This document shows positions 47,099 to 58,203 of a stretch of 64,000 nucleotides of DNA, in pieces (position 1 is the first letter of the stretch; each line of letters begins with the position of its first letter). The notes beneath the pieces were generated by a model. The model saw only the letters and a list, made by a program, of their open reading frames with translations. It was not told where the DNA came from and did not search any database. The DNA comes from Paucibacter sp. KBW04 (GTDB lineage: Bacteria > Pseudomonadota > Gammaproteobacteria > Burkholderiales > Burkholderiaceae_C), in NCBI RefSeq assembly GCF_003852425.1, contig NZ_QAJN01000001.1, forward strand, positions 447,987 through 511,986, written 5' to 3'. Both the position numbers and the translations under genes were made by a program.

Positions 47099-47833
47099 TT
47101 AGCAGTTGGTGTTGTTGACCAGTTTCTGCAGACCGGCTTGGTCGAGGATGCGCAGATGGCGCTGCTTGACTTCCAGCAAGCCTTCTTCCTGGAACTTGGA
47201 GAAGGTGCGGCTGACCGTCTCCAGTTTCAGTCCCAGATAACTGCCGATTTCCTCGCGCGTCATGCGCAGCACCAAGGCCGCGGCCGAGAAGCCCCGGGCC
47301 TGCAGACGTTGGGTCAAGTTCAGCAGGAAGGCGGCCAGGCGCTCTTCGGCGCGCATGCTGCCCAGCAAGAGCATCACGCCATGGTCGCGCACGATTTCGC
47401 GGCTCATGATTTTGTGAAACTGGCGCTGCAAATCGGTGAACTCACGCGAGAGTTCTTCCAACTGCTCGAAGGGGATCACGCAGACTTGCGAGTCTTCCAG
47501 GGCGACGGCATCGCAGCTGTGTCTATCGGTGCTGATACCGTCCAGGCCCAGCAACTCACCCGCCATTTGGAATCCGGTGACCTGGTCGCGGCCATCTTCC
47601 GAGGACACGCAGGTCTTGAAAAAGCCGGTGCGCACCGCATAAATGGACTGGAACACATCGCCGCTGCGGAACAAGGTGTCGCCTCGCACCACATGGCGGC
47701 GGGTGGCCACCAGCTCGTCGAGTTGATCCAGATCATTGGAATTCAGGCCCACCGGCAGGCACAACTCGCGCAAATTGCAGCTGGAGCAGGCAACCTTGAG
47801 CGGCTCGATCTTGATGGGTACTGTGACGTTCAT
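47099..47833 (-). CDS. fnr: Fnr-type oxygen-sensing Crp/Fnr family regulator
   Basis: 244 residues. Oxygen-sensing [4Fe-4S] ligands are in place: Cys16, Cys19, Cys25 (ACSSCNLRELC) and Cys107 (DRHSCDAV), matching E. coli FNR 20/23/29/122. A cNMP-like sensor domain, a dimer helix and an HTH (REEIGSYLGLKLETVSRTF) follow. Recognition residues Glu205, Ser208 and Arg209 equal FNR's E-xx-SR, so it should read TTGAT-N4-ATCAA. Such sites precede ccoI (38918) and hemN (47998). ATG 47833 fits the family; MIHIMNV slightly upstream is possible. Confidence 0.94.
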   Translation of the reverse strand: MNVTVPIKIEPLKVACSSCNLRELCLPVGLNSNDLDQLDELVATRRHVVRGDTLFRSGDVFQSIYAVRTGFFKTCVSSEDGRDQVTGFQMAGELLGLDGISTDRHSCDAVALEDSQVCVIPFEQLEELSREFTDLQRQFHKIMSREIVRDHGVMLLLGSMRAEERLAAFLLNLTQRLQARGFSAAALVLRMTREEIGSYLGLKLETVSRTFSKFQEEGLLEVKQRHLRILDQAGLQKLVNNTNC

Positions 47834-47997
47834 GATGTGAATTATGGATGACGCTGGGTCAGTAGACGGGAGCGAAGAGGCGCCGACCTGAGCAAGGTGT
47901 TTCAACCCTGTCCCAGATGCCGGTGACGCTCGGCATGACATTCCTCAAGCCTAACGCTGTTTCGTGCAGATTGTTAGGGGAATGAAACACGAGAAGC

Positions 47998-48011
47998 TTG
48001 ATCCTGGTCAA
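47998..48011 (+). promoter_or_regulatory. FNR-box-like site before hemN
   Basis: TTGAT-CCTG-GTCAA matches the FNR consensus at nine of ten fixed bases. It is 83 bases before the chosen hemN start and 165 bases upstream of the divergent fnr, so it could control either gene. Confidence 0.65.
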
Positions 48012-48093
48012 GTCCGGTGGCCGCAAGGTTGGCACCATGCACCCCATGGTTCAAATCACTCAGGCTCGCTCGCCTTCCGCCACAGACTCCGCC

Positions 48094-49479
48094 ATGACTA
48101 CCATCAGCGAAGAATTGCTGCGACGCTTCGACGTGTCGGGGCCGCGCTATACCTCCTATCCCACGGCCGATCGCTTCGTCGAAGCCTTCACCGCCGAGCA
48201 CTATGCCCAGGCCTTGGCTCAACGCGCCAGCGGCTCGCAAGTGGGGGGTGGCACGCCCTTGTCCATCTATGTGCATGTGCCGTTTTGCGAGTCGGTCTGC
48301 TACTACTGCGCCTGCAACAAGGTCATCACCAAGCACCACGACAAGGCCGCCGAGTATCTGCAGGCCTTGGTGCAGGAGATGGACCTGACGCTGGCGCATC
48401 TGGGCCGCGGCGCGGGTGTTTCGCAGCTTCATCTGGGCGGCGGTTCTCCCACGTTTCTGAGCGATGCCGAGTTGACGCAGTTGATGCAGGCCTTGCGCGA
48501 GCGCTTCCGCATCGTCGCGGGCGCCGAGATCGCGATCGAGGTCGATCCTCGCACCGTCAGCATTGATCGCCTCAAGCATTTGCGCAGCCTGGGCTTCAAT
48601 CGCCTGAGCTTTGGCGTGCAGGACTTTGACCCGCATGTGCAAAAAGCCGTGCACCGGCAACAAAGTTTTGAAAGCGTAGAAGCCTTGATGACGGCGGCGC
48701 GGGAGCTGGGCTTCGAATCCACCAATGTGGATTTGATCTACGGCCTGCCGCTGCAGACGCCTGAATCCTTTGCTCGCACGATTGAGCAGGTCGGCGCGCT
48801 CAAGCCCGATCGGATTGCGCTTTATGGCTACGCCCATCTGCCGCAGCGTTTCAAGCCGCAACGCCGTATCGACGAGGCGCAGCTGCCGCCCGGCGGCGCC
48901 AAGATCGCGATGCTGCACAGCGCCATTGAAGGCTTCTTGACCCATGGTTATAGCTATATCGGCATGGACCACTTCGCCCTGTCCAGCGACTCCCTGGCCG
49001 TGGCCAAGCGCCAAGGCCGGCTGCATCGCAACTTCCAGGGCTATAGCACCCAGCCGGACTGCGATCTGATCGCGCTGGGGGTGTCTGCCATCGGCCGCGT
49101 CGGTGCCAGCTACAGCCAGAACGCCAAGGATTTGGATGCTTACTACGATGCCCTGCGCCAGGGCCAGCTGCCCATCGAGCGCGGTCTGGCCTTGTCGCGT
49201 GATGACATCGTGCGCCGCGCCGTCATCATGGCCATCATGTGCCAAGGCAGGCTGGAGTTTGAGTCCATCGCCCTGGCCCATTTGGTCGATGTGCGTGAGT
49301 ACTTCAAGCCCGAGTTCGAGCGCCTGCAGGAGTTGGCCGATCAAGGTCTGGTGACCTTGGAGGCCGATGCCATCCAGGTCACGGCCATGGGCTGGTTCTT
49401 TGTGCGCGCTGTGGCCATGGTGTTTGACCGTTATCTGCAAGCCGACCGCAGCCGCGCCCGATTCTCTAAAATCATCTGA
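48094..49479 (+). CDS. hemN: Oxygen-independent coproporphyrinogen III oxidase HemN
   Basis: Radical-SAM enzyme that makes protoporphyrinogen IX without oxygen. 461 residues. Starts MTTISEELLRRFDVSGPRYTSYPTADRF; cluster motif CESVCYYCACNK with a fourth nearby Cys; HLGGGSPTFL; EVDPRTV. Full-length HemN with the N-terminal RYTSYPTADRF trip-wire region, not a HemW-like protein. In-frame starts at 48037 and 48046 exist, but the chosen one matches homologues. It shares TGATG with the next gene. Confidence 0.95.
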   Translation: MTTISEELLRRFDVSGPRYTSYPTADRFVEAFTAEHYAQALAQRASGSQVGGGTPLSIYVHVPFCESVCYYCACNKVITKHHDKAAEYLQALVQEMDLTLAHLGRGAGVSQLHLGGGSPTFLSDAELTQLMQALRERFRIVAGAEIAIEVDPRTVSIDRLKHLRSLGFNRLSFGVQDFDPHVQKAVHRQQSFESVEALMTAARELGFESTNVDLIYGLPLQTPESFARTIEQVGALKPDRIALYGYAHLPQRFKPQRRIDEAQLPPGGAKIAMLHSAIEGFLTHGYSYIGMDHFALSSDSLAVAKRQGRLHRNFQGYSTQPDCDLIALGVSAIGRVGASYSQNAKDLDAYYDALRQGQLPIERGLALSRDDIVRRAVIMAIMCQGRLEFESIALAHLVDVREYFKPEFERLQELADQGLVTLEADAIQVTAMGWFFVRAVAMVFDRYLQADRSRARFSKII

Positions 49480-50189
49480 TGCTTGATGTCGCACTTGCCG
49501 GCTCGGCCCTGATGATGGGCTTGGCCGGCACGCCCCATTGCTTGGCCATGTGCGGCGCGTCCTGCGCCGCCGCAGGTGGGCGTTCGCCTGCCGCTTTTCA
49601 GCTGGGTCGCCTGCTGAGTTACAGCCTGGCGGGTGCGATCGCGGCAGGGAGCATGCAGTTCTTGAGCCAGCTGGGGCAGTCCACCGCCATGCTGCGGCCG
49701 CTGTGGGTTTTGGTTCAGGTGGCGGCATTCCTGCTGGGCATGGCCTTGCTGCTGCGCGGGCGCCAACCTGCTTGGCTGCAGCGTTTCGGGCAAGATGTTG
49801 CGCGCCAGGTCGAAGTGCCTGTGAGTGGTTTGAGGCAGGGTGGAGTGAGCCTGGCTGGCTCCAGGCGTGTGGCCGCGGCAGGCTTGGCCGGCTTGGCTTG
49901 GGTGGCCTGGCCTTGTGGTCTATTGCAATCGGCGCTCTTGCTCGCTGCCTTGGCCTCCGGTCCTGTCCAGGGTGGCTTGGTGATGTCTGCTTTTGCCCTG
50001 AGCTCTGGGGCGGGGCTGGCCTTGGGGCCCTGGTTGTTGAGTCGTCTGCGTCGCAGTGGCGCTGATGATGCCAGCGTTGTGCGCTTGTCGGTGCGTCTGG
50101 GTGGGCTTGGCTTGGCACTCGGCTCGGGCTGGGCTTTGGGCCATGGCGTGTGGGCTCAGGTGGCTGCGGTGTGCAGTCAATGGACCTGA
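49479..50189 (+). CDS. TauE/SafE-like membrane protein with HCxxMCG motif
   Basis: 236 residues, about six membrane helices. It begins ALMMGLAGTPHCLAMCGASCAA: the TPHCxxMCG motif marks the COG2836 group (related to TauE/SafE and DsbD-like transporters), found in cbb3 loci and thought to handle copper. A second motif, WVAWPCGLLQSALLLA, is also typical. It overlaps the hemN stop by 1 base, so it belongs to the microaerobic set. Metal role is inferred. Confidence 0.85.
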   Translation: MLDVALAGSALMMGLAGTPHCLAMCGASCAAAGGRSPAAFQLGRLLSYSLAGAIAAGSMQFLSQLGQSTAMLRPLWVLVQVAAFLLGMALLLRGRQPAWLQRFGQDVARQVEVPVSGLRQGGVSLAGSRRVAAAGLAGLAWVAWPCGLLQSALLLAALASGPVQGGLVMSAFALSSGAGLALGPWLLSRLRRSGADDASVVRLSVRLGGLGLALGSGWALGHGVWAQVAAVCSQWT

Positions 50190-50209
50190 TTCGCGCCAGC
50201 AAGATTTCC

Positions 50210-50228
50210 AAGACTTATATAAGACTTA
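50210..50228 (+). promoter_or_regulatory. AAGACTTA direct repeat with CTTATATAAG palindrome
   Basis: AAGACTTA twice (50210-50217, 50221-50228), 11-base period; the palindrome CTTATATAAG (50214-50223) spans the two. It lies just upstream of the -35 of the monomeric IDH gene. Confidence 0.5.
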
Positions 50229-50231
50229 AGC

Positions 50232-50259
50232 TTGCAGTCAGCGCCGCTGACTTAGAATT
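50232..50259 (+). promoter_or_regulatory. Promoter of monomeric IDH with operator in the spacer
   Basis: TTGCAG (-35) and TAGAAT (-10) with a 16-base spacer, 54 bases before the ATG. The spacer is almost filled by a perfect 8-bp inverted repeat, AGTCAGCG-c-CGCTGACT (50236-50252), a classic place for a repressor. Confidence 0.55.
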
Positions 50260-50313
50260 GGCGACCTAATCGTTCCACCCCTTGGGCCTGAAGATGGCCG
50301 ATCTGGAAACCAC

Positions 50314-52551
50314 ATGACAGCAACGAAGCCGACCATCATCTACACCTTGACCGACGAGGCCCCGCTGCTGGCGACGGCATCGTTCCTGCCCATCGTGCAG
50401 GCTTTCACGGCGCCGGCTGGCGTTCGCGTTGAGACCAGCGATATTTCCGTGGCCGGCCGCGTGCTGGGTCAGTTCCCCGAATTCCTGAGCGAAGCGCAGC
50501 GCGTGCCCGATCGCCTGTCCGAGCTGGGCAAGCTGACCCTGAAGCCGGAAGCCAACATCATCAAGCTGCCCAATATCAGCGCCTCGGTGGGTCAGCTGAA
50601 GGCCGCGATCAAGGAATTGCAAGGCAAGGGCTATGCGCTGCCCGACTATCCGGAAAGCCCCAAGACCGACGAAGAAAAAGACATCCGCGCCCGCTACAAC
50701 AAGTGCGTCGGCAGCGCGGTGAACCCGGTTCTGCGTGAAGGCAATTCGGACCGCCGCGCGCCCAAGGCCGTGAAGGAATACGCCCGCAAGAACCCGCACA
50801 GCATGGCCGATTGGAGCCAAGCCTCGCGCTCGCATGTCTCGCATATGCACGGCGGTGACTTCTATCACGGCGAAAAGTCCATGACCCTGGACCGCGCTCG
50901 TAACGTCAAGATGGAGCTGATCACCAAGAGCGGCAAGACCATTGTCTTGAAGCCCAAGGTGGCCCTGCTGGACCGCGAGGTGGTCGACAGCATGTTCATG
51001 AGCAAGAAGGCGCTGCTGGATTTCTATGAAAAGGAAATCGAAGACGCGCACAAGACGGGCGTGATGTTCTCCCTGCACGTCAAGGCCACCATGATGAAGG
51101 TCTCGCACCCCATCGTGTTCGGCCACTGCGTGAAGATCTTCTACCGCGAAGCTTTCGAGAAGCATGGCAAGCTGTTTGAAGAGCTGGGCATCAATGTCAA
51201 CAACGGCATGGTCGATCTGTACAACAAGATCGCCACCCTGCCGCAGAGCAAGCAAGACGAGATCAAACGCGATCTGCATGCCTGCCACGAGCATCGCCCC
51301 GAGCTGGCCATGGTCGATTCGGCCAAGGGCATCACCAATTTCCATTCGCCCAATGACGTCATCGTTGACGCCTCCATGCCGGCCATGATCCGCAACGGCG
51401 GCAAGATGTGGGGCGCCGATGGCCGCCTGAAGGACGTCAAGGCCGTGATGCCGGAGTCGACCTTTGCCCGCATCTATCAGGAGATGATCAACTTCTGCAA
51501 ATGGCATGGCGCTTTCGACCCCAAGACCATGGGCACCGTGCCCAATGTCGGCCTGATGGCCCAGCAGGCCGAAGAGTACGGCTCGCACGACAAGACCTTT
51601 GAGATCCCCGAAGACGGCGTGGCCAATATCACCGATTTGGACAGCGGTGAAGTGCTGATGAGCCAGGACGTGGAGCAGGGCGATATCTGGCGCATGTGCC
51701 AGTGCAAGGACGCCGCCATCCGCGACTGGGTCAAGCTGGCCGTCAACCGCGCCCGCAACTCCGGCATGCCCGTGGTGTTCTGGCTGGATCAGTACCGCCC
51801 GCACGAGGCGCAGCTGATCACCAAGGTCAAGATGTACCTGCACGAGCACAACACGGCCGGTCTGGACATCCAGATCATGAGCCAGGTTCGCGCCATGCGT
51901 TACACCCTGGAGCGTGTGATCCGCGGCCTGGACACCATCAGCGCCACCGGCAATATCCTGCGCGACTACCTGACCGACCTGTTCCCCATCATGGAACTGG
52001 GCACCTCGGCCAAGATGCTGTCCATCGTGCCTTTGATGGCTGGCGGCGGCATGTACGAAACCGGCGCAGGCGGCTCGGCACCTAAACATGTGCAGCAGCT
52101 GGTGGAAGAAAACCATCTGCGCTGGGACTCGCTGGGTGAGTTCCTGGCCCTGGCCGTCAGCCTGGAAGATCTGGGCCTGAAGAACAACAATCCCAAGGCC
52201 AAGCTGCTGGCCAAGACCCTGGACGCGGCCACCGGCCAGCTGCTGGACAACAACAAGAATCCCAGCCCCAAGACCGGTCAGCTGGACAACCGCGGCAGCC
52301 AGTTCTACCTGTCCTTGTACTGGGCCCAGGCCCTGGCCGCTCAGACCGAGGATGCCGAGCTGGCCGCCAAATTCGCGCCCCTGGCAAAGGCCTTGACCGA
52401 GCAGGAAAACGTCATCGTCGCCGAGTTGGCCGCCGTGCAAGGCAAGCCCGCTGATATCGGTGGTTACTACCTGCCCGACGCCAACAAGCTGGCCGAAGTG
52501 ATGCGCCCCAGCGCCAGCTTCAACGCCGCTTTGGCAAGCATTCAGGCCTGA
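50314..52551 (+). CDS. icd: NADP-dependent isocitrate dehydrogenase, monomeric type
   Basis: Oxidises isocitrate to 2-oxoglutarate with NADP+. 745 residues, the monomeric IDH-II family, unrelated in length to the dimeric enzyme. Recognisable segments: [67 protein letters not shown], HGTxP-like [38 protein letters not shown]. The gene is followed by a terminator and then by a second, dimeric-type IDH. Confidence 0.97.
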   Translation: MTATKPTIIYTLTDEAPLLATASFLPIVQAFTAPAGVRVETSDISVAGRVLGQFPEFLSEAQRVPDRLSELGKLTLKPEANIIKLPNISASVGQLKAAIKELQGKGYALPDYPESPKTDEEKDIRARYNKCVGSAVNPVLREGNSDRRAPKAVKEYARKNPHSMADWSQASRSHVSHMHGGDFYHGEKSMTLDRARNVKMELITKSGKTIVLKPKVALLDREVVDSMFMSKKALLDFYEKEIEDAHKTGVMFSLHVKATMMKVSHPIVFGHCVKIFYREAFEKHGKLFEELGINVNNGMVDLYNKIATLPQSKQDEIKRDLHACHEHRPELAMVDSAKGITNFHSPNDVIVDASMPAMIRNGGKMWGADGRLKDVKAVMPESTFARIYQEMINFCKWHGAFDPKTMGTVPNVGLMAQQAEEYGSHDKTFEIPEDGVANITDLDSGEVLMSQDVEQGDIWRMCQCKDAAIRDWVKLAVNRARNSGMPVVFWLDQYRPHEAQLITKVKMYLHEHNTAGLDIQIMSQVRAMRYTLERVIRGLDTISATGNILRDYLTDLFPIMELGTSAKMLSIVPLMAGGGMYETGAGGSAPKHVQQLVEENHLRWDSLGEFLALAVSLEDLGLKNNNPKAKLLAKTLDAATGQLLDNNKNPSPKTGQLDNRGSQFYLSLYWAQALAAQTEDAELAAKFAPLAKALTEQENVIVAELAAVQGKPADIGGYYLPDANKLAEVMRPSASFNAALASIQA

Positions 52552-52607
52552 TGTTTTGCGTAGCCAAGAAGAGTTTCGTTTGAAGTTCTTCTCTTGCTAA
52601 AACTGAG

Positions 52608-52635
52608 AAAGCCGACGCCCAGCGTCGGCTTTTTT
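52608..52635 (+). terminator. Terminator between the two IDH genes
   Basis: GCCGACGC / GCGTCGGC arms around a 3-base loop, preceded by AAA and followed by six T. It makes the two isocitrate dehydrogenases separately controlled. Confidence 0.92.
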
Positions 52636-52719
52636 CTTGGGTCCTTGCTCTGTTGAAAGTCGCTAGAATTTTCCGCAGTACGAGCGACACCGCCTTGTCT
52701 TTTTCGGAGAACTTCTTTC

Positions 52720-53973
52720 ATGTTCCAGCATATCCAGATCCCTGCGAAGGGCTCCAAAATCACCATCAACGCTGACCACACCTTGAATGTGCCGGATCAG
52801 CCCATCATTCCCTATATCGAAGGGGATGGCACCGGCTTCGATATCACGCCGGTCATGCTCAAGGTGGTGGATGCGGCGGTGGCCAAGGCCTACGGCGGCA
52901 GCCGACAGATCCACTGGATGGAAATTTTTGCCGGCGAGAAGGCGACCAAGGTCTACGGCCCCGATGTCTGGCTGCCCGCCGAAACCCTGGAAGCGCTGAA
53001 GGACTATGTCGTCTCCATCAAGGGCCCGTTGACCACGCCCGTGGGCGGTGGCATTCGCTCGCTGAACGTGGCCCTGCGCCAGGAGCTTGACCTCTATGTG
53101 TGCCTGCGCCCTGTGCGCTACTTCCCCGGCGTGCCTTCGCCCGTGAAAGAGCCCCACAAGACCGATATGGTCATCTTCCGTGAGAACTCGGAAGACATCT
53201 ATGCCGGCATCGAGTTCGAGGCCGAGAGCGACAAGGCCAAGAAGCTGATCAAGTTCTTGCAAGAGGAAATGGGCGTCAAGAAGATCCGTTTCCCCGAGAC
53301 CTCTGGGCTGGGCATCAAGCCGGTATCGATTGAGGGCACCGAGCGCTTGGTGCGCAAGGCCATCCAGTACGCCATCGACAATGACAAGCCCAGCGTGACC
53401 ATCGTGCACAAGGGCAATATCATGAAGTACACGGAAGGCGGCTTCCGTGACTGGGCCTATGCCCTGGCGCAGAAGGAATTCGGCGCTGAGCTGATCGATG
53501 GCGGCCCCTGGTGCAAGCTGAAGAATCCGAAGACCGGCCGCGACATCGTGATCAAGGACAGCATTGCTGACGCCTTCCTTCAGCAGATCCTGCTGCGCCC
53601 CGTCGAGTACTCGGTGATCGCCACCCTGAACCTGAACGGCGACTATGTGTCCGACGCGCTGGCGGCCCAGGTCGGCGGCATTGGCATCGCCCCCGGCGCC
53701 AATCTGAGCGACTCCATCGCCATGTTCGAGGCCACCCATGGCACTGCGCCCAAGTACGCAGGCAAGGACTATGTGAATCCGGGTTCCGAAATCCTCTCGG
53801 CCGAAATGATGCTGCGCCATATGGGCTGGATCGAGGCCGCTGACCTGATCATCGAGTCCATGGGCAAGTCCATTCTGAGCAAAAAGGTCACCTATGACTT
53901 CGCGCGCCTGATGGACGGCGCGACCCAGGTGTCTTGCTCGGGCTTTGGGCAGGTCATGATCGACAATATGTGA
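52720..53973 (+). CDS. icd: NADP-dependent isocitrate dehydrogenase, homodimeric type
   Basis: 417 residues, E. coli Icd-like. [14 protein letters not shown] near the N-terminus; substrate loop [27 protein letters not shown], whose serine equals the Ser113 that AceK phosphorylates in E. coli; [51 protein letters not shown], with the NADP-type Lys-Tyr after the Ala-Pro. A TAGAAT box lies at 52664-52669. It does the same reaction as its neighbour with an unrelated fold size, so the pair is likely used under different conditions. Confidence 0.97.
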   Translation: MFQHIQIPAKGSKITINADHTLNVPDQPIIPYIEGDGTGFDITPVMLKVVDAAVAKAYGGSRQIHWMEIFAGEKATKVYGPDVWLPAETLEALKDYVVSIKGPLTTPVGGGIRSLNVALRQELDLYVCLRPVRYFPGVPSPVKEPHKTDMVIFRENSEDIYAGIEFEAESDKAKKLIKFLQEEMGVKKIRFPETSGLGIKPVSIEGTERLVRKAIQYAIDNDKPSVTIVHKGNIMKYTEGGFRDWAYALAQKEFGAELIDGGPWCKLKNPKTGRDIVIKDSIADAFLQQILLRPVEYSVIATLNLNGDYVSDALAAQVGGIGIAPGANLSDSIAMFEATHGTAPKYAGKDYVNPGSEILSAEMMLRHMGWIEAADLIIESMGKSILSKKVTYDFARLMDGATQVSCSGFGQVMIDNM

Positions 53974-54014
53974 GCCAAGCACGCCAGGACTTTCCTGGCT
54001 GCCCGGAATGCCTC

Positions 54015-54046
54015 GCCCCGCAGTTGCAAAGCTGCGGGGCTTTTTT
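54015..54046 (+). terminator. Terminator after dimeric icd
   Basis: GCCCCGCAG / CTGCGGGGC arms around an 8-base loop and a T6 run. Confidence 0.92.
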
Positions 54047-54078
54047 CTGGCTGAATGCGTACGGTGCTGGCGCCTGGC

Positions 54079-54110
54079 CAAAAAAGAAAGGCCCGCGGAT
54101 GCGGGCCTTT
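54079..54110 (-). terminator. Terminator of the cold-shock gene
   Basis: On the minus strand AAAGGCCCGC / GCGGGCCTTT arms, then CTTTTTT. It is 62 bases after the csp stop. Confidence 0.88.
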
Positions 54111-54171
54111 GCGGGGTGGCGAACTCACCTTTGAGGTGGCCTCGCCCGATCATTCATCCAATGGCTTGCCC

Positions 54172-54420
54172 TCAGGCGGCTGCACTCATTGCTGTGGCGG
54201 CTTGGTCCTGAGCGGCAGCCACGGGTGTGATCTGCTGCGCCAGTTGACCCTTGGGGCCTTGGATCAGCTCAAAACTGACCTTGCTGCCCTGCTGGAGCGT
54301 CCGAAAACCCTCCATCTGGATCGCTGAAAAATGGGCGAAAACATCTTCTCCGCCCGCTTCTGGTTCAATAAAGCCAAAACCCTTGGCGTCGTTGAACCAC
54401 TTCACCGTACCTAGTGCCAT
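54172..54420 (-). CDS. Cold-shock domain protein (CspA family)
   Basis: 82-residue nucleic-acid chaperone: [21 protein letters not shown] with RNP1 (KGFGFI) and VFAHFSAI (RNP2), then a 15-residue Ala/Gln-rich tail absent from E. coli CspA. Strong GGAGGAG site. A small hairpin lies right before that site in the leader (54436-54458). Confidence 0.94.
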   Translation of the reverse strand: MALGTVKWFNDAKGFGFIEPEAGGEDVFAHFSAIQMEGFRTLQQGSKVSFELIQGPKGQLAQQITPVAAAQDQAATAMSAAA

Positions 54421-54435
54421 AAATACTCCTCCGTC

Positions 54436-54458
54436 CCGATGTACTTTGCATCGCGGGG
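54436..54458 (-). promoter_or_regulatory. Leader hairpin next to the csp ribosome site
   Basis: CGATG / CATCG arms around a 7-base loop, extended by a C-rich/G-rich pairing with one bulge. It abuts the GGAGGAG ribosome site of the cold-shock gene on the mRNA. Cold-shock leaders are often structured; regulation is inferred. Confidence 0.35.
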
Positions 54459-54645
54459 AGATTTTTAGAGGCAGAGCGGCGCAGTGTCAATTTAGGGGGA
54501 GCCCGAATGGGGCCTACCCTCAAACGCGCGTGCGATTGGCGAAAAACTATCGCTCAGCCTTCAATTCGACGCTTGCATTTTCTTTGTAAGTCGCAAGATG
54601 GGACTTGTAGCCGCGGGGCCTTCCCGCTGTCGATAGAATCAGGAC

Positions 54646-54998
54646 ATGCCAGATTTCCCCAGTCAACCGCCAGTGCCGCCGGCGCATCAGCCGGGCCGTG
54701 AAGACGGCGACGGAACGACGACCGTCGAACGTGTCCCGCAGAAAACCGAGCCCCCACGGCTCTACAAAGTTCTGCTGTTGAATGACGATTTCACCCCTAT
54801 GGAATTCGTCGTCATGGTTTTGCAGGAATATTTCCGTCATGACCTGGATACTGCGACCCAGATCATGCTCAAAATCCATCATGATGGGCGCGGGGTATGC
54901 GGTGTCTTCACCAAAGACGTCGCGGCCACCAAGGTGGAATTGGTGCTGGCCGCCGCAAGGCGAGCCGGCCATCCTTTGCAGTGCATTATGGAGGCCGC

Positions 54999-55002
<4 letters not shown>
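54646..55002 (+). CDS. clpS: ATP-dependent Clp protease adaptor ClpS
   Basis: 118-residue N-end-rule adaptor that delivers substrates to ClpAP. Long disordered N-terminus (Pro/Gln-rich), then the core [27 protein letters not shown], binding-pocket residues around NDD and MEF, HxxG-type [20 protein letters not shown] and the C-terminal [19 protein letters not shown] overlap with clpA gives tight coupling. A TAGAAT box lies 7 bases before the ATG. Confidence 0.96.
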
Positions 55003-57326
<2,324 letters not shown>

Positions 57327-57348
57327 GTGCAGCAACGCGCTGAATGAC

Positions 57349-57370
57349 AAAAGACCCCGCGGGGTCTTTT
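57349..57370. terminator. Bidirectional terminator between clpA and the MtfA-like gene
   Basis: AAAAGACCCC / GGGGTCTTTT with a 2-base gap, between convergent genes. Confidence 0.92.
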
Positions 57371-57408
57371 GTTGTTTCTGGCTTCAGCGGATGCGTCAGG
57401 CGGCTGCT

Positions 57409-58197
57409 TCAGGCGGCAGGGTCTTGCTTGAAGAAGTCGGCCAGCAGCTGATACATCACCGGCTCCTCCGCCCGCATGGCCTTGGGTGCGACGAAGAAGG
57501 CCTCCACCGCCACCGCGAAAAATTCTTCTGGGCTCTCGGCGCCATAGGGGTCGATCAGGCTGGGCTCACCCGCATCGACACGCTCGCAAAAGCGCTGCCA
57601 CTGCCCCTCCAGCACGGCTAGCCATTGCTCACGGGCCTGGCTGTTGGCCAAGGGAGGCACGCCATCGGCCCAGCCGTCGCGCATATCGATGACGTGGGCG
57701 AACTCGTGGATGACGACGTTGAAGATGGCTTGATCCTGCGCTGCGGCGGGGTCGGGCAAGCCCTCCATGGCTGACCATGTCAGCATCAAGGGCCCGCCTT
57801 CCATGGCTTCGCCGGCCAGTTCTTCTTCAAAGGCATGGACCACGCCGTCCTCGTCCATGAATTCCCGCTGAGCCACCACCTCGTCTGCATGCATGACGAT
57901 GCCGACAAAGCCTTCATACCAACTCAGCCCCAGGCGCAGCACCGGCAGGCAGGCTTGCGCGGCGACGGCCAGCGCCACCTCGTCGCTGACCTCAAAACCG
58001 CCGACACCGTGGAACTCTTTGCTGGCGAGAAATAGCGAGCAAAGCCGGCGCAGCTCGGCCAGATCCGCCTCGCTGCGTTCAGCCAGAAAGGGGTAGCGCA
58101 GCAGGGTGAGCTGCCATAGCGGCTCGGGGATGGCGTGGCGGCGCAAGGCTTGGGCTTCGCGCCGCTGCGTCCAGGCGCGACTCAGTGCGGTCCACAT
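57409..58197 (-). CDS. MtfA-like zinc-dependent peptidase (M90)
   Basis: 262 residues. Zinc motif HEFAH at 164-168 (VVIHEFAHVIDMRDG) and the downstream Glu helix SPEEFFAVAVEAFF, as in E. coli MtfA, which binds the glucose regulator Mlc. Whether an Mlc partner exists here is unknown. No signal peptide, so cytoplasmic. It ends the lpxH-ppiB-ppiA run, 6 bases after lpxH. Confidence 0.9.
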   Translation of the reverse strand: MWTALSRAWTQRREAQALRRHAIPEPLWQLTLLRYPFLAERSEADLAELRRLCSLFLASKEFHGVGGFEVSDEVALAVAAQACLPVLRLGLSWYEGFVGIVMHADEVVAQREFMDEDGVVHAFEEELAGEAMEGGPLMLTWSAMEGLPDPAAAQDQAIFNVVIHEFAHVIDMRDGWADGVPPLANSQAREQWLAVLEGQWQRFCERVDAGEPSLIDPYGAESPEEFFAVAVEAFFVAPKAMRAEEPVMYQLLADFFKQDPAA

Positions 58198-58203
58198 CGA
58201 CGC

